The position numbers and the translations under genes are program-made. 64,000 nucleotides of DNA, from the NCBI GenBank assembly GCA_030015575.1, contig JASDDO010000024.1, positions 215,532,996 to 215,596,995 on the forward strand, written 5' to 3'. Position 1 is the stretch's first letter. Each line of letters opens with the position of its first letter. The stretch comes from Agapanthus africanus (taxonomy: Eukaryota; Streptophyta; Magnoliopsida; Asparagales; Amaryllidaceae). The notes under the pieces are model-generated. The model searched no databases. It was given only the letters and a program-made list of their open reading frames with translations, and was not told the origin of the DNA. Below are positions 44,948 to 56,469 of this stretch, piece by piece.

Positions 44948-44961
44948 GATGGGGGGCAATT
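44948..44961 (+). other. Element B polypurine tract
   Basis: GATGGGGGGCAATT directly before the 3' LTR, the expected priming place for plus-strand synthesis. Confidence 0.7.
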
Positions 44962-46426
44962 TGTTGGGGTAAAAATTTACACCCCGGTTGACCAAGTCAA
45001 AATCAAAGTCAACCCCAAGCCAAGTGGGCCTAAGTCCAGATCCAGTGGGCCCATGCCCGGGTCGAGCCAGAACATGAAGCGGCCGGCCTCCCCCCATGCC
45101 AAGATAAAAATTTTGTAATAAATAATTTTGTTTCATTTCCTTTATTTTATTTTATGGATAAATGTAAGAAAAATAGGCATAAAGCCAAATTTTTGTAAAG
45201 CCCATGGCTTATGTGCAAAAAGAAATGGCACATGAGCCATGGGATAGGCAAAATGCCATTTTTGTGAAGCCCAAGGGGCTATGTGTAAAATGTATGGCCT
45301 ATAAAGGCAAAGATGATGAAAAAATCCAACAACTTTTTCTCTCTCCAAAAAAAGTTTCAGAGCTGAGCTCTTTCTTCCTTCTCCAAGGTTCCAAAACCTT
45401 CTTCTTTCTTTTGAATTAAATCAAGAGTTTTACTCTTCCTTTTTCAAAACAAATTAGTTTTTCACCACAAAACCCATCAAGGGGAACTCAGATCTTCCAT
45501 CAGATCTCAAAAAGAAAAGATTTTGAAATCCCACATCTCTTGATCTTCAAGATCCAGCTAACAGAGGAGGAAGAAGAAGAACATCTTTCACTAAACCTTC
45601 AAAAAAAGAAGAAAAACACATTCAGGAGTCCAACTCCTCTTTGATTTCTCTTCTGAGAAATTTTTTCTGGCTAAAAGCCTCTTGTGCCTCTCCGGTGCGC
45701 AGCGCAAGTGCGCAAGGCACCAGCGTGCCGACACGTGGCGCGCGCGCTTGCGCACCTGCGCGCTTGCGCAAGTGCGCAAGGCGCCCGCGTGCCGACACGT
45801 GGCGCGCGCGCTTGAGCACCTGAGTGCGCAAGGCGCCCGCGTACCGACACGTGGCGCGCTTGCGCAAGGCGCCCGCGTGCCGACACGTGGCGCGCGCGCG
45901 CGCTGAGCGCACAGCACCTAACGCACAGCGCTTAAGGCGCTGGCCCCCACGCATCCCTTGGATGCCTTTTCCCTCTCTTCTTATGTACATACATATACAC
46001 ATACATATGTATACAAATTCACACATATACATACTCCGCCACATTCTCCCCCTCCAAAAAAATTTTCGGGCCGGGGCGCTGCCCCGAACCCCGCAAGGGG
46101 GCTGCTAGCCCCCTTGACCCCCAGCCCGCTATCCGGGTAGCGGGACCCCCGTAAAAACTCTGCGTGGCTCCCGATATATCCAAAACCCCTTTCAAAACAC
46201 ACGCACACTGCACATTGAGTTCGCATGACCAGTTTAACCTGTTAATCGGAGGTTCCCTCGCCCCAAAGGCGATGGGTAATTAACGGCAGCTTAGTCCGCG
46301 GCTGCCGGAGATTCGGATCCCCACAATCATTAAACCCCGGCCTACCCTAGGCAGGGGGAATCTGTAGTACGCCTGACAAGCGCTCGCGTATTCCCATCTC
46401 ACTGGGGTGACGAAAAACACCCTACA
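44962..46426 (+). repeat. Element B 3' LTR
   Basis: 1465 bases, same ends as the 5' LTR. The internal array has four GACACGTGG words (45730, 45794, 45846, 45882) instead of seven. A TATA box is at 45300-45306. Confidence 0.95.
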
Positions 46427-46431
46427 GACCT

Positions 46432-49400
46432 CACGAAGCAAAAATGACCGACAATCCTCTATATTGCCCATACCACCGAGTAGTGAGCCATGCGATCGAG
46501 AATTGCTATATTTTCAAAGATTGGGTCGAGAAGCAGTACAAGACTGGGAAGATCGAGTTGTGCAAGAGTGTGTTGATGAACAATCAAGCTGCAACCACCA
46601 ACTTTATATAGACACAAGCTGAAGCTTTCTGGGAGCAGATAGCTGAACCCGCTACCCTGAGGAATGAAACTGACTCACTGAAGTCTCCATAGAGCATGCA
46701 CATGTCTAAAAATACGAAGAAGATGTTAAAATTGCTTCAGAAAGAGCCCAGAACTGAATGGGAAGGGCAGAAGAAGCCCCTATTCTAGCTACCAATTCGG
46801 CTCAATCAGGCCCAAAATCTAAAAAGCTCAAGAAGAAGAAAAGTGAGGCTCGACGCGAAAAAGAGTCTGCGGGAAGATCGACCATTCAAAAGTACATCAA
46901 TTCTCTTAAAGACTATGAACAAAAGGAAAGAACTCTGATTCAATTGAAGAAGTTCTTCTGCGTCAAACCGGCTGAGATTTTGGAGGAGCCAGAAGAAGAC
47001 TCCAATGACGAGATCTTTACAATGACCTGCTATGTCGTCCATCTTGGTAGCGACTCCGAGGAAGAACTATATTTTCCCGAAGAGGACGAGGAGCTCACCA
47101 CAAAAGCTAACCAAATCAAGCTCAGAAGCGGCAGGGCTCTACCGCCAAATCAGAGCAACGCCCCAAAAGGAAAGGAAAAAAAAGTCGCTAATGAAGAAGA
47201 TAGCGGAGAGCTGGCTCATGAAAACTCGAGTTCTTCTTCAGTGGACTATATTGTCTTGGCCCATTTCCGTAAGCTTCCGTCTCTCTTAAGCATCTATGAT
47301 TCTTTGGTCCTATCCAAGAAGCTCAGCGATGTTCTCATTCATACCCTGCAAAAACCCGAGCGGTATCATGCTCGTTTCGCGGAAATTAGTATGAAAGAGG
47401 CTAAATATACTCTGCATACAGCCGTGGTCACATTTAAAGATGAAGACCTGCTATTGGGAATGGCTGAGTATAACCGGCCGCTTTACATGACAGGATACAT
47501 TGATGGAGACCGAATTAATTGCATATTAATTAATCCGGGGTCTTCAGTGAAAATCATGAACTTGCGAACTCTGAAGAGTTTGTCATTGGACATCCGACAC
47601 CTGTCAAGGGAAAGGATAGTCATCCAAGGCTTCAACCAAAACTGCCAGCAAGTTCAGGGGTCCATAGCTCTGCCAATCAAATTTGGGGATCTACAAACTG
47701 AAGCTAAAATATACGTGATCAACACCGAAACATCTTATAAGATTCTCCTAGGGCGGCCATGGCTCCACGATTATGGCATTGTTCCATCAACTCTTCATCA
47801 GTGCATGAAATATAAAAAAATGGAGAAGAAAGACACATTGATGGAGACATCCAGCCATTCGGTGTGCATGAAATACGATATGAAGATTTTCGGTACTTTG
47901 TGAACCCCCAAAGTGTTGAGCCATAGATGACCAAGGGTAGAACATTTCCGAAACTCAAAAGCCAATCTGAGCCAGCTGTCACTTTCAAATGCAAAACCCC
48001 TCAAGTGCGTCCGCATTTCGGCAGTGACACTGATGAGTCTGGCGCTGGAAATCCGTCCTTCCGTAAAACTCGCCCTCATTTCGATAGTGATACGGACGAG
48101 CCTGATATTGAAGGCATGTCTTTCAGAAAAATTCACCCTCGTTTAGGCAGCGACACTGAAGAATCAGAGGAAGAGGACCCGTCTTGCAACAGCTGTGCAG
48201 ATTGGGCTCTCATGCAAAAAGCGAAACTAAGAGAAACCTTCGAAATTACAGAAGGGGATCTAGACATCACAAGAGTGTCAGAGCAGATGTGCAAAGAGCT
48301 CGATATGTTGTCAGTCTCCACCGTGGACCAGCTGAAAACCTTCTACGTTCCCGGAAAAAAGAGTGGACAGAAGGGCATCATGTTTTATAGGTCAAATCCT
48401 ATCATGCACCTGGACGATTTGTCTGTGACATGCCTCCCCTATGAGAGAGGCATAAGAGCTATCCTCAATCCCAGATACCATGTGCCCAGGATGCGGAAAT
48501 ATTTTAAAAAGTGCAGATGTCGGTTATATCAAACGGACTCCGAAATGAAGTTTTATGAGGGGTTATGTCATTCGCCTCAGATCCGAGCACTCATCGAGGG
48601 GTGAGTCCCAGACAGACGGGGCCAAAGCTATAAGCAACCCAACGCCAAATCATGCTACATGATCCGCATTAGCGAAGCCAACGAAGAGTCGAATGATGAC
48701 GGCGAGCTAGCCGAGCCAGAAGAAGCCCCTCGAGAGCTCGAAGATGATGGACAGGCTACATTCGACGAGCTAACCGAGATTGATTTGGGGACACTCGATT
48801 ATCTAAGGCCAACCTATATCAGCTCGCTCTTATCAGAGAAAATGAAAGAGCGGATAATCGTCCTGCTGTGTGAATTCATTGACTGCTTCGCGTGGACGTA
48901 CAAAGAAATGCCCGGTCTCTCCCCTGAGGTGGTCGTGCGTAAGCTGGCTATATCTCCTGATGCCAAGTCAGTCAAACAAGCTCCTCGAAGAATGAGAAGG
49001 GAGCTAGAAGAAAAGTTCATCGAGAAAACTAAGAAACTTATTGATGCTGGCTTCATCATAGAAGAGAAATATGCAGACTGGATCGTATGTATCGTCCCGG
49101 TGAAGAAAAAAATGGGCAGATCCGAGTTTGCGTCGATTTTAAGGACCTCAACAAGACATGCCCTAAAGATGACTTCCTGCTACCGGTCATGAAAATGATG
49201 GTCGACGACACCTCAAATTACGAGCTGTTCACCTTCATGGATGGCTCGTCTGGATATAATCAGATCAAGATATCATCCGAGGATGAGAAACACACAACAT
49301 TTCGAACCCCGATCGGAATATACTGCTACAAGGTGATGCCGTTTGGACTGAAGAATGCGGGAGCCACATTTCAAAGGAAAAGGACCAAAATCTTTGATGA

Positions 49401-49892
49401 CTTAATCCATACAGTCATTGAATGTTATGTTGATGATTTGGTCGTCAAGACTAAAGCCAAGTCCGATCACATCCGAGATCTCAGGATCATTTTCACTCGA
49501 CTGAGGGAACATGATCTGAAGATGAATCCTCTGAAGTGCGCTTTTAGCATGTCGTCGGGAAAATTCTTGGGCTTCATAGTCCGACATCGGGGGATCGAAG
49601 TTAACCTATCAAAGATAAAGGCCATCATGGAGATCCACCCTCCAAAGAATCTGACGCAGCTAAGATCCTTTCAAGACAAACTCGCTCACATACGAAGGTT
49701 CATCTCGAACCTATAGGGAAGATTTCGGCCTTTCTCAAAGCTCATAAAGAAGGGAGCTCTCTTTGTCTGGGATGTCGAATGTCAAGAAGCGCTCGAAAGC
49801 GTCAAACTGTACCTGTTGCACCCTCCGGTGCTTGCTGCTCTTATTCCAAATAAACCTTCGATTCTCTATACTGCTGCGCTAGATGAGTCACT
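46432..49892 (+). pseudogene. gag-pol: Element A gag end, protease and reverse transcriptase
   Basis: It resumes after element B with the CPYH module (about 46450-46510). It then continues through a linker, a protease region (about 47440-47800, with LLGRPWLHDYG), acidic GSDTDES repeats (48010-48170), and RT (about 48950-49720, with CYVDDLVVKT and KFLGFIVRHRGIEV). It ends in the start of RNase H at 49892, where S3 entered. Relationship to B is clear throughout, and it is more decayed. Confidence 0.88.
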
Positions 49893-51584
49893 TGATTGAG
49901 CGGAAATACCACCGCTATGTGTTATATGCTATGCGTTCCGCTCTGTTCTCTATTTATTGCAATCAAGTCAGTTTCGCTTATAGCTAGACGGTTGAGTACG
50001 AGTCGTCCACTGAGAAATGGTTCATATTTGAGTTCTTGTCTTAGACGAGTCAATTAAAGAATGTATATGTGTATGTTCAAATTTATCCTAAGTGTCCGTA
50101 TTTTATGTTCAAGTAAAATTGTTAGGGTTAAGATTGGTTAGTAGAGTTAGGATTAGTCTTATGCTTTTCTTTTGCCATTCTTAAATTGATATTGGGATAA
50201 TCGGAAGTAGCGAGAATTAGGAGGACATAAGAATGAGATTTGCGAGTTTAAGTAACCTTTCCAACGCTAAATCCATTCCTAGTGCCCCTTGTCCATCCGC
50301 TACATGTGCTTATTTCCAACCCTCGGCCAAACATACGCAACCATGTATCCAATTAAGTCACAACTACATGTCACGTTGTAGTGCGCCCAAAGAACTTCTT
50401 GACTTAGGTCGCAGCTATATGTCACGTATAGCACACCTAAGCGAGGGGGTTGTGTTTGTTTGGTTTAGGTTCATTTTAAGGTGTTTGGCGAAGAGAAGCA
50501 CAAGAGAGTTTTCCGTCCCTCATACTAACCTTCTTTAGCCCTAACAAGTCTGGAAATTATTCACACATATGAAAGAAAAATAAAACAAGAAGGAAGAAAA
50601 GAAAGAGTGGAAAAAATACGGTTTTACAAATGGTAGCAACCTAACTACTTGGGCCTCACCTAAGTAAGGGACTCCATAGAGTATTATGGTTTGAAAATAC
50701 GGTTTAGAAAAGAAGGAAAATAAAATAAATAAATAACAACTACTTAAAAACAATAAATAAAATTACACTAGGTTTTAAAATTACAAGACAAGGAAATAAA
50801 AATATAAGTTAAGAAAACCCTCAACTTCATTAATCTTCCACTCAAGAGCTCTCACTATAATTTCATGGAGAATAGATGAAGAAGAAAAAGATACTAACTA
50901 AACTACACTAAATCTAGTAAAGAAAAATCATTCCTACTTGGCTCAAAACTGGAGTATTTATAGGCAGAGAACCGAAACCCTAAGGCCATATTCCGAGCCC
51001 ATACATAATTACCAAACTATCCCCAAAAGTTGATATGGAGACGACATGACTCGGCCGCGGAACCGCCGCACATAAGGCCTATTGGCCACGGTTCCGCGGT
51101 CGTTTGGAAGGCTTGGTGTGTCTTTTTTCTGGGGATTCCTCGTGTTTCTTTGTTCATCTGTTTTACAGGTCCCAATTTGCAAAATGGTTCCAAAATTTCT
51201 TCAGATTTCCAACAGTCCAAAATGAATTCTCTTTTAATCTTTTGACCTTTATCTCCCTCGAGCTCCGTGCACTTCTTGATCTTTGTGCTGCCCCTCTCGT
51301 GCTCTGTGCTTGACCGAGACACGGATGACCACTGTTATTTGTCTTGTATCTTGAATTGGTAAGCGGCACTGGACAAGTGTAGATGACCGGAACCCAGATT
51401 TTATCTGTTTTTGGCAAATGTTCTGGATTTTGGTATAACTGTAGAGATTTTGCATAATTTGTGTTATTTTGGACTAGGGACCTGTAACCTGTAAATATAT
51501 AGTAAATACGGATCAAAAGCACCTACCTATAAATAAATGAGCAGAAGAATGGGCAGTATTAAATGCAATATTCTGGTGTGAACA
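49893..51584 (-). mobile_element. Solo LTR S3 (same family group as S1)
   Basis: 1692 bases, TG...CA ended, flanked by TCACT at 49888-49892 and 51585-51589. On the minus strand it begins TGTTCACACCAGAATATTGC, matching S1 (TGTTCATATCAGAATATTGC). It shares the GC-rich inverted repeat (51050-51107) and a TATA box (50955-50962), plus shared words such as GGGACAAGCACAGAGC-like text near 51300. No internal region remains. Some 3' segments differ from S1. Confidence 0.88.
50955..50962 (-). promoter_or_regulatory. TATA box of S3
   Basis: CCTATAAATA on the minus strand, about 95 bases downstream of the GC-rich inverted repeat, the same layout as S1. Confidence 0.6.
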
Positions 51585-51589
51585 TCACT

Positions 51590-51716
51590 CCGTGCGCTTC
51601 TTACCCAGAACAATAAGAAGGGAAAGGAAAATTCCCTCCACTATCTCAGTCGAACTTTAGTCGGGACGGAATACAACTATTCCCCGATTGAAAAGCAATG
51701 CCTGGCTCAAATATTC
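51590..51716 (+). pseudogene. pol (RH): Element A RNase H fragment
   Basis: The short piece after S3 matches B around LLAQNNKEGKENALYYLSRT and IEKQCLALIF. It ends at 51716 where array D begins. The last five bases, TATTC, should reappear at the far end of D beyond the window if D is one insertion. Confidence 0.85.
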
Positions 51717-54492
51717 TGTCACGCCCGCTTCCCAGTGTACGGCGAAGGGGACGCGACGAGGCCCGCTACGTATATACTCAGAAGTACATACGCTAAGCGT
51801 ATCTAAGCAATATAAAAGTAAATCACAAGAGACAAGAGATATAGAAATAACAGCAACTTTATTAATAACATTCTTTTGTACAATGCATGAAAAGTAAATA
51901 CAACTGAAATGGAAAGCGATGCCTAAACAGTGGCATAACAGGAAATGAAAATACTGAAAAGAACAATGTACGATATCTAGAGCTCGGGATCTTCGTGGAA
52001 CTGCTCCAAGTCTTCACCGGTGGGCTCGATCTCTACTGGGTCCAAAGCACCTGACGACATTCAAAGAAGAAAGAAATAAAATGTCGTCAGCGAACAGGTC
52101 GCTCGGTAAGTCCCAAAGATAAGTAAGAAATAGACAGAAAGTAAGAAAGAGAGAGAGAGAGAGGGAGCTTTTAATGTTGTATTATAATATTGTAATATTG
52201 TATTAACGTTGTTGTTTGTAGCCTGGTACAGAAGATTCCAGTGTATACGAGGGGAGTCCCACTTACACCGGGGACCTTGGTAACCTGTAGTACAAGGCTC
52301 CGTCGATAATACCACGGAACAACGGCATGGATGTAATTACGTCTTAAGTGACCACCTCGTGCCACCTTTAACATATTCCGTACCAGTCTAACCCTTAAAC
52401 CCCGTAGTGTTATGATTGTATTGTAGTATTGTATTGTATAAGTTGGATGACTGATCAAAACCATGATATCAGTAAACATGTTGTAACTGCATAATCAGGT
52501 AAATGGAATAACGGAATAATGGATGTATATCCATGGTTTGATTCAGTCAAGTTGTATAGTAAATTGTGTTGGTTGTATGAATAATTGACCGACTGACCGA
52601 AACCATGATATCAGGAAACGGTTATAACCGTGGAGTCATGTAAATGGAATACTGGGAATCATGTAGAAGGAATATATCCATGGTTCGGTTCGGTTCAGCC
52701 AGATTGTATAAACTGGTAATTGTATTCATGGATTCATGTGTTAATATTGACTTGGAAACTTGTAGATTATGGATTGACTTGAATTATATTCAAGTCAGAT
52801 TAATCAGACTCAAAACCGAGTCAGACAATCAGCAATGTGAACGAAGTCTTATAACTGCTAGGGTCCTTATTGTAAATTATAAAACTTGAGGGGGTTTTAT
52901 GTAAAAAGTACTTTTGTATAGTTTTCAAGATACACCCCAAGTATTTATTATTCATCTTTATTGTTATAATGCGTTTAAATTTTATTTGTGTTATTCTAGT
53001 GAATATATCCTAATAAAAGTATTAAATTATAATATTGATTTATTTGAAATTCATGGTATTTTAATGTAACTTTTAATCTTGTGATTTTTAGGAAAAGGTG
53101 AAAACTTTATCTTATAATAAAATAGGTGTTTAAATGTTAAATATACATATGTTTATACAAGAATAATTTTTAATAAATATTTTATTTTCCAAAAATCTCA
53201 TTTTCTTAAGACGTCGTATTTTAAACCTTTCGAGACCGAATGCTCCTTGCGGAGGTATGAATCTCGCACTACTAGCCCGAGGGTGCGCGATAAACCATAC
53301 GATCCCGAACGGGTTCCCCAAAGATGGGTTGTAGCGGCGCTTTGCAAAGATTGTAAAACACTAATCTTTTAGAAAACGGTTTTATAAAATAAAAGGTATT
53401 TATTCGCAAAGTGTAGTTTTCCGTATTTTAGATTCTAGGGTTTTCTAAGCCAACTAGCCTATTTCTAAATGGTCTAAACGACAAGTCGTTAGAAGCCTCA
53501 AATCGCCTCTTCACCGCCAATTGTGGCCAGGTAAGTACAAGTGAGGAGGGAGGGATCCGCTCACGAATCGTGAGGCGGGCCTTTTAAAGTTACACAAGCT
53601 CACTTGCCTAGCTTAGACACCACAAAGTCAGTTTAGATAAACGATCGATGTCCAAAACTTATCGTATTTTCCTAGTAAGAAATATTTACTTAAAAGTGTA
53701 ACAAATCTAAAACCTTGAAGAATGGTTTTATTAAGATTATGGTATTTTAATGAAAGTTTCGTTTTATCGTATTCTATGTTTTGATGATATCGTTTTAGGG
53801 TTGTATTTGCGTGTGTGTGGAGGTAGGTCATTACCTCGTGCTCCATTCTAAATGTATATTAAGGTTAGGGGTTAAATGTGAAATTGAAACTTCATGGTAT
53901 TAAAGTGAAAATACGGTAAATTGGAAAGTTTATCATTTCATGTGTGAAAACTTATTCAAATTGATTTTTTACAAGTTTAGTGGTCAAGATGAAGGTGTTT
54001 AGGAATGATTGAATTGATTAGAAGAAGAAAAATCAACATTATGGTATTAATGTGAAAAAGAATACGATTATTGCAAAAGTTATCATTTCATGTGAGAAAC
54101 TTTGTCCAATTTAGGTGTTATGTGATTAATAGTTATCATGAATAAGTTTAGGTATTATGGAATTGGTGACAAGTGAGATTTTGTAGAAAAAACGAATCGG
54201 AAATCGGTTTGTTCCGATTTCCGTCGGGTTTTAAAAATCGTATTTTTCTTAAAAGAAAAGAAAGATAGAAAGAGGGGGACTTACGGGTTTTGGACACATT
54301 AGAGAGTGAGAGGGTGGTAGAGGGTTTGCCGGGCGTCGAATCGCCGTGAAGAGTCCTAGCACGATCGCCGGAATTTGCCTTCGATTTCGGCAGCGCTTCG
54401 CCTTTCGCTCGTTTTCTAATGTACCGAGTTCTCTTGAGATTTTAGGAGAGTGGACTTAGGAATGTAGGGTGAAAGGGTAGAGGGTAGGGGGG

Positions 54493-54501
54493 TTTATATA
54501 G
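54493..54501 (-). promoter_or_regulatory. TATA box of D LTR 1
   Basis: CCTATATAAACC on the minus strand, about 690 bases into the LTR. The same box is at 59428-59436 in LTR 2. Confidence 0.6.
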
Positions 54502-54649
54502 GGTTAGGGTTTTAATTAAAAAATATAAAAATATATAAAAATTCATTAAAAATTCATTAAAATTAGGAGTAAAAGGGGTTTAATGAGCATTTGATAACCG
54601 ATATGAGAATTTAGTGTATACAGGGGGAAAGACCAAGTCAACACGGAAA

Positions 54650-54745
54650 AACTCCGTGTTGACGACTCGGCCGTCCGGCCGAGTCCGGCCGGCGGCACCG
54701 GCCCGAGTCGGCCGGTCCGCCGGTCGACTCGGCCGAGTCAGGGTA
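54650..54745. repeat. GACTCGGCC / GGCCGAGTC palindrome cluster
   Basis: A very GC-rich run of overlapping inverted repeats built from GACTCGGCC, GGCCGAGTC and CGGCCGG words, in an otherwise AT-rich LTR. LTR 2 has a shorter version at 59595-59667, so the cluster changes in length between copies. Confidence 0.8.
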
Positions 54746-54880
54746 CCATCGGGTGGGTCTTCACTTGGGGGGATTTTTGGTATATCTAACTTTTTGGGTT
54801 CAGTGTAAATTTTGAGAGTTATGATGGTTTGACTGTTGACTTTCCAAAATTTTAAAACAAAATAATTATAAAAATAATGT

Positions 54881-54950
54881 GGGGCATGGGATTCGAACTC
54901 TGGTGGCTTGGTTCAGCGGTGTAAGGTATTACCAATGAGCTACAAGCTCC
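54881..54950 (-). other. tRNA-like sequence in D LTR 1
   Basis: On the minus strand GGAGCTTGTAGCTCATTGGT is followed about 30 bases later by GAGTTCGAATCCC. These match the internal A box and B box of a tRNA gene at natural spacing. A full cloverleaf with anticodon arm is not evident, so it is not called as a tRNA gene. It lies in the U3 part, in the sense direction of the element. Confidence 0.6.
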
Positions 54951-55192
54951 TTCTTGTAATTATTGTGGTATTTAATTACTTAAACTGATAGCAGCAAGAA
55001 TAAATGCTCCTTGTATACATTAAATTTAAAGTAAATTTTTGTACACTAAAAATGGAGTTATTATATTCTTGTTGCTTGTAATTAAAAACAAAATAATTAC
55101 CTATATCTTGTGCTCATGCTAAAATACCCCTTTGTGGATTTTATTTTAAAAATATTTGAAAAATTTTGGTGTAGAAAAATAGGGTTGTTACA

Positions 55193-55206
55193 TTCTACCC
55201 TCCTTA
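55193..55206 (-). other. D polypurine tract, unit 1
   Basis: Minus strand TAAGGAGGGTAGAA directly before the LTR start, preceded by AAATTTCGAGGACGAAATTT, a word typical of the end of Ty3/gypsy internal regions. The same is at 60108-60121. Confidence 0.65.
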
Positions 55207-55312
55207 TAAAAATTTCGTCCTCGAAATTTGTAAAAGGAAAGTGTAACAGTTTGGTGACAGAACTAAAGATTGTAAAGAAGTTTTGGTCAAAGTTGTGAGA
55301 GAGTTACCTGGG

Positions 55313-56469
55313 TTACCTTAGTTCACAGTTTCAGGTTCTATGGCTGCTAAGGTGAAAGCCTGTCGCCGTGGCACGTTCCTCCTGGCCGGAGGCATATTCC
55401 CCTGTACTCGAGGCATGTTTCTCAGTGCCTGATGGAATTGGCGATTTAGCTGTGGAGGTGGTGCTGGGAGTGCAGGACGAGTTGCAGGAGCTTGGATAGC
55501 TGGCTGCTGCGGGTAGTTGGCAGGTGTGTGTGCTGAGTTGCGTCTATAAGGACAGTTTCCAATTCCGTGATTGGACGCGCCACAAACTAAGCATAGGCCT
55601 TTTGCGCGCCTACAGTTCTTCCACAAGTGTCCTTCCCTCTTGCAATAAAAGCAAAAATCGGGTCTTGACAGATCCTTAACTTCTTCCAGTCTTCTGAGTT
55701 CAACAGCTGGCCTTGAAGAGGCCCCTCCTGCCATTTGAGTGGCAGGACGTTTCACTCCTGCAGACTGAGGTCTGCCCTTTGCCGTTATCACTGCTTCATA
55801 ACTGAGGGCAGCTTCCAGAGCATCCTCATGAGTCAGAAATTTTCCCGTGGCTAGAGCGGCCTGAATCTCCGTGTCCAGTCCTTGTTGGAAGCGACGGGCT
55901 CTGATCTCGTCCGTCGGTATCTAGTGTGCCGTGAATCGGCTTAACATAGTGAATTCAGCGTCGTATTCATCTACTGATTTGTCCCTCATCGATCCTTGTT
56001 GTAGATGAATGAACTGCTGCTCCATTGCTAACCCGGCAGTCGCTGGAAAGTATTTCGCGTCGAACTTCTCGCGAAAAGTCTTCCATTCAATCGGCTGTAC
56101 CAAACGGCTCTCTTCCGCCTTCCACCAGTTGCGAGCATTATCCGTGAGCTGTAGTTTTGCTACACGGACCCAAGCGATGTCTGGCACTTGAGCTGCTGCC
56201 AGATCGTCTTCGATGCCTTGTGCCCATTCTTCCGCTTCAAGAGGGCTTCCTTTACCAAAGAACTGCTTGGGATGTAAAGCCATGAATTGCTTTACTCCTG
56301 GTGCGTCAGTCTCGGGACGGTTCAGAAGTTGTTGTTGTCCCTCAAGAAGACTGCGGATCGCCTCAAATAGCACTGTTTGCTCTGTCGGTGGTGCAGGAAC
56401 AGCTGGTGCGAGAGGTGGTGCTGGAGGTGTGTTGTTGACATTGGTGCTGGTGTTGTTCGGGGAATCCAT
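55313..56469 (-). pseudogene. gag: Array D gag, unit 1
   Basis: Same protein as unit 2 over its length, starting MDSPNNTSTNVNN at 56469. It has the capsid-like part and the zinc knuckle CFYCKREGHLWKNC. Broken in about two places. Confidence 0.88.

Larger units (their letters stand above)
42791..44961 (+). other. Element B non-coding 3' region
   Basis: Holds, in order: CCCTACGGTCTGGATCA unit 1 with GTATACAATCCACGGGC (42822-42902), the GAAAACCCGAAAGG module (42971-43080), a six-hairpin cassette (43095-43320), GATGAGTCGCTCCTGG repeats (43345-43890) with unit 2 of the CCCTACGG block (43671-43751), the 30-bp array (44041-44730), and a polypurine tract. Its modules and their order parallel the C 3' region. 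No credible gene is seen. Confidence 0.85.
33013..46426 (+). mobile_element. Element B: Ty3/gypsy Tat-lineage retrotransposon, youngest Tat copy
   Basis: 13.4 kb, both LTRs start TGTTGGGG and end CCCTACA, flanked by GACCT at 33008-33012 and 46427-46431. It sits inside the gag of element A, its own relative. Order: LTR, primer-binding site, gag, protease, spacer, reverse transcriptase, RNase H, archaeal-type RNase H, integrase, 2.2 kb non-coding 3' region, LTR. Outside an internal repeat the LTRs show about 16 differences over roughly 1.25 kb by eye (about 1.3%). This suggests well under about a million years at commonly used grass rates, though the host rate is unknown. Most of pol is open, but the copy has about four or five breaks, mainly in gag. 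Confidence 0.95.
2393..51716 (+). mobile_element. Element A: Ty3/gypsy Tat-lineage retrotransposon, split by four insertions
   Basis: The element begins at TGTCGGGG (2393) inside the CACTA relic, and the five bases before it are TCGAC. Its surviving pieces are the 5' LTR (2393-3938), leader and first gag part (3939-4252), gag (30892-33012), gag end through reverse transcriptase (46432-49892) and part of the RNase H (51590-51716). Each join is explained by a later element with its own 5-bp target duplication, apart from the last, where array D runs off the window. The rest of pol and the 3' LTR must lie beyond 64000. Similarity of leader, gag and pol to element B shows the two are the same or sister families. 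It is the oldest and most decayed Tat copy here, with roughly ten or more breaks. Confidence 0.85.
51717..55192 (-). repeat. Array D LTR 1
   Basis: 3476 bases. On the minus strand, in order: TGTAACAACCC start, a tRNA-like box pair (54881-54950), a GC-rich palindrome cluster (54650-54745), a TATA box (54493-54501), a long AT-rich middle, a GA repeat near 52150, and the end GGGCGTGACA. It is the outermost 3' LTR of the array. Confidence 0.93.

Noticed and set aside
42791-44961. Envelope-like gene downstream of integrase in B
   Set aside because: Only tandem repeats and hairpin modules are present; no signal peptide or membrane segments.
50233-50538. 101-codon open frame in S3
   Set aside because: It lies wholly inside a solo LTR, has no domain, and S1 does not keep it.
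54881-54950. Functional tRNA gene
   Set aside because: A and B boxes are present, but a complete cloverleaf with a clear anticodon arm and terminator is not; it is part of an LTR.
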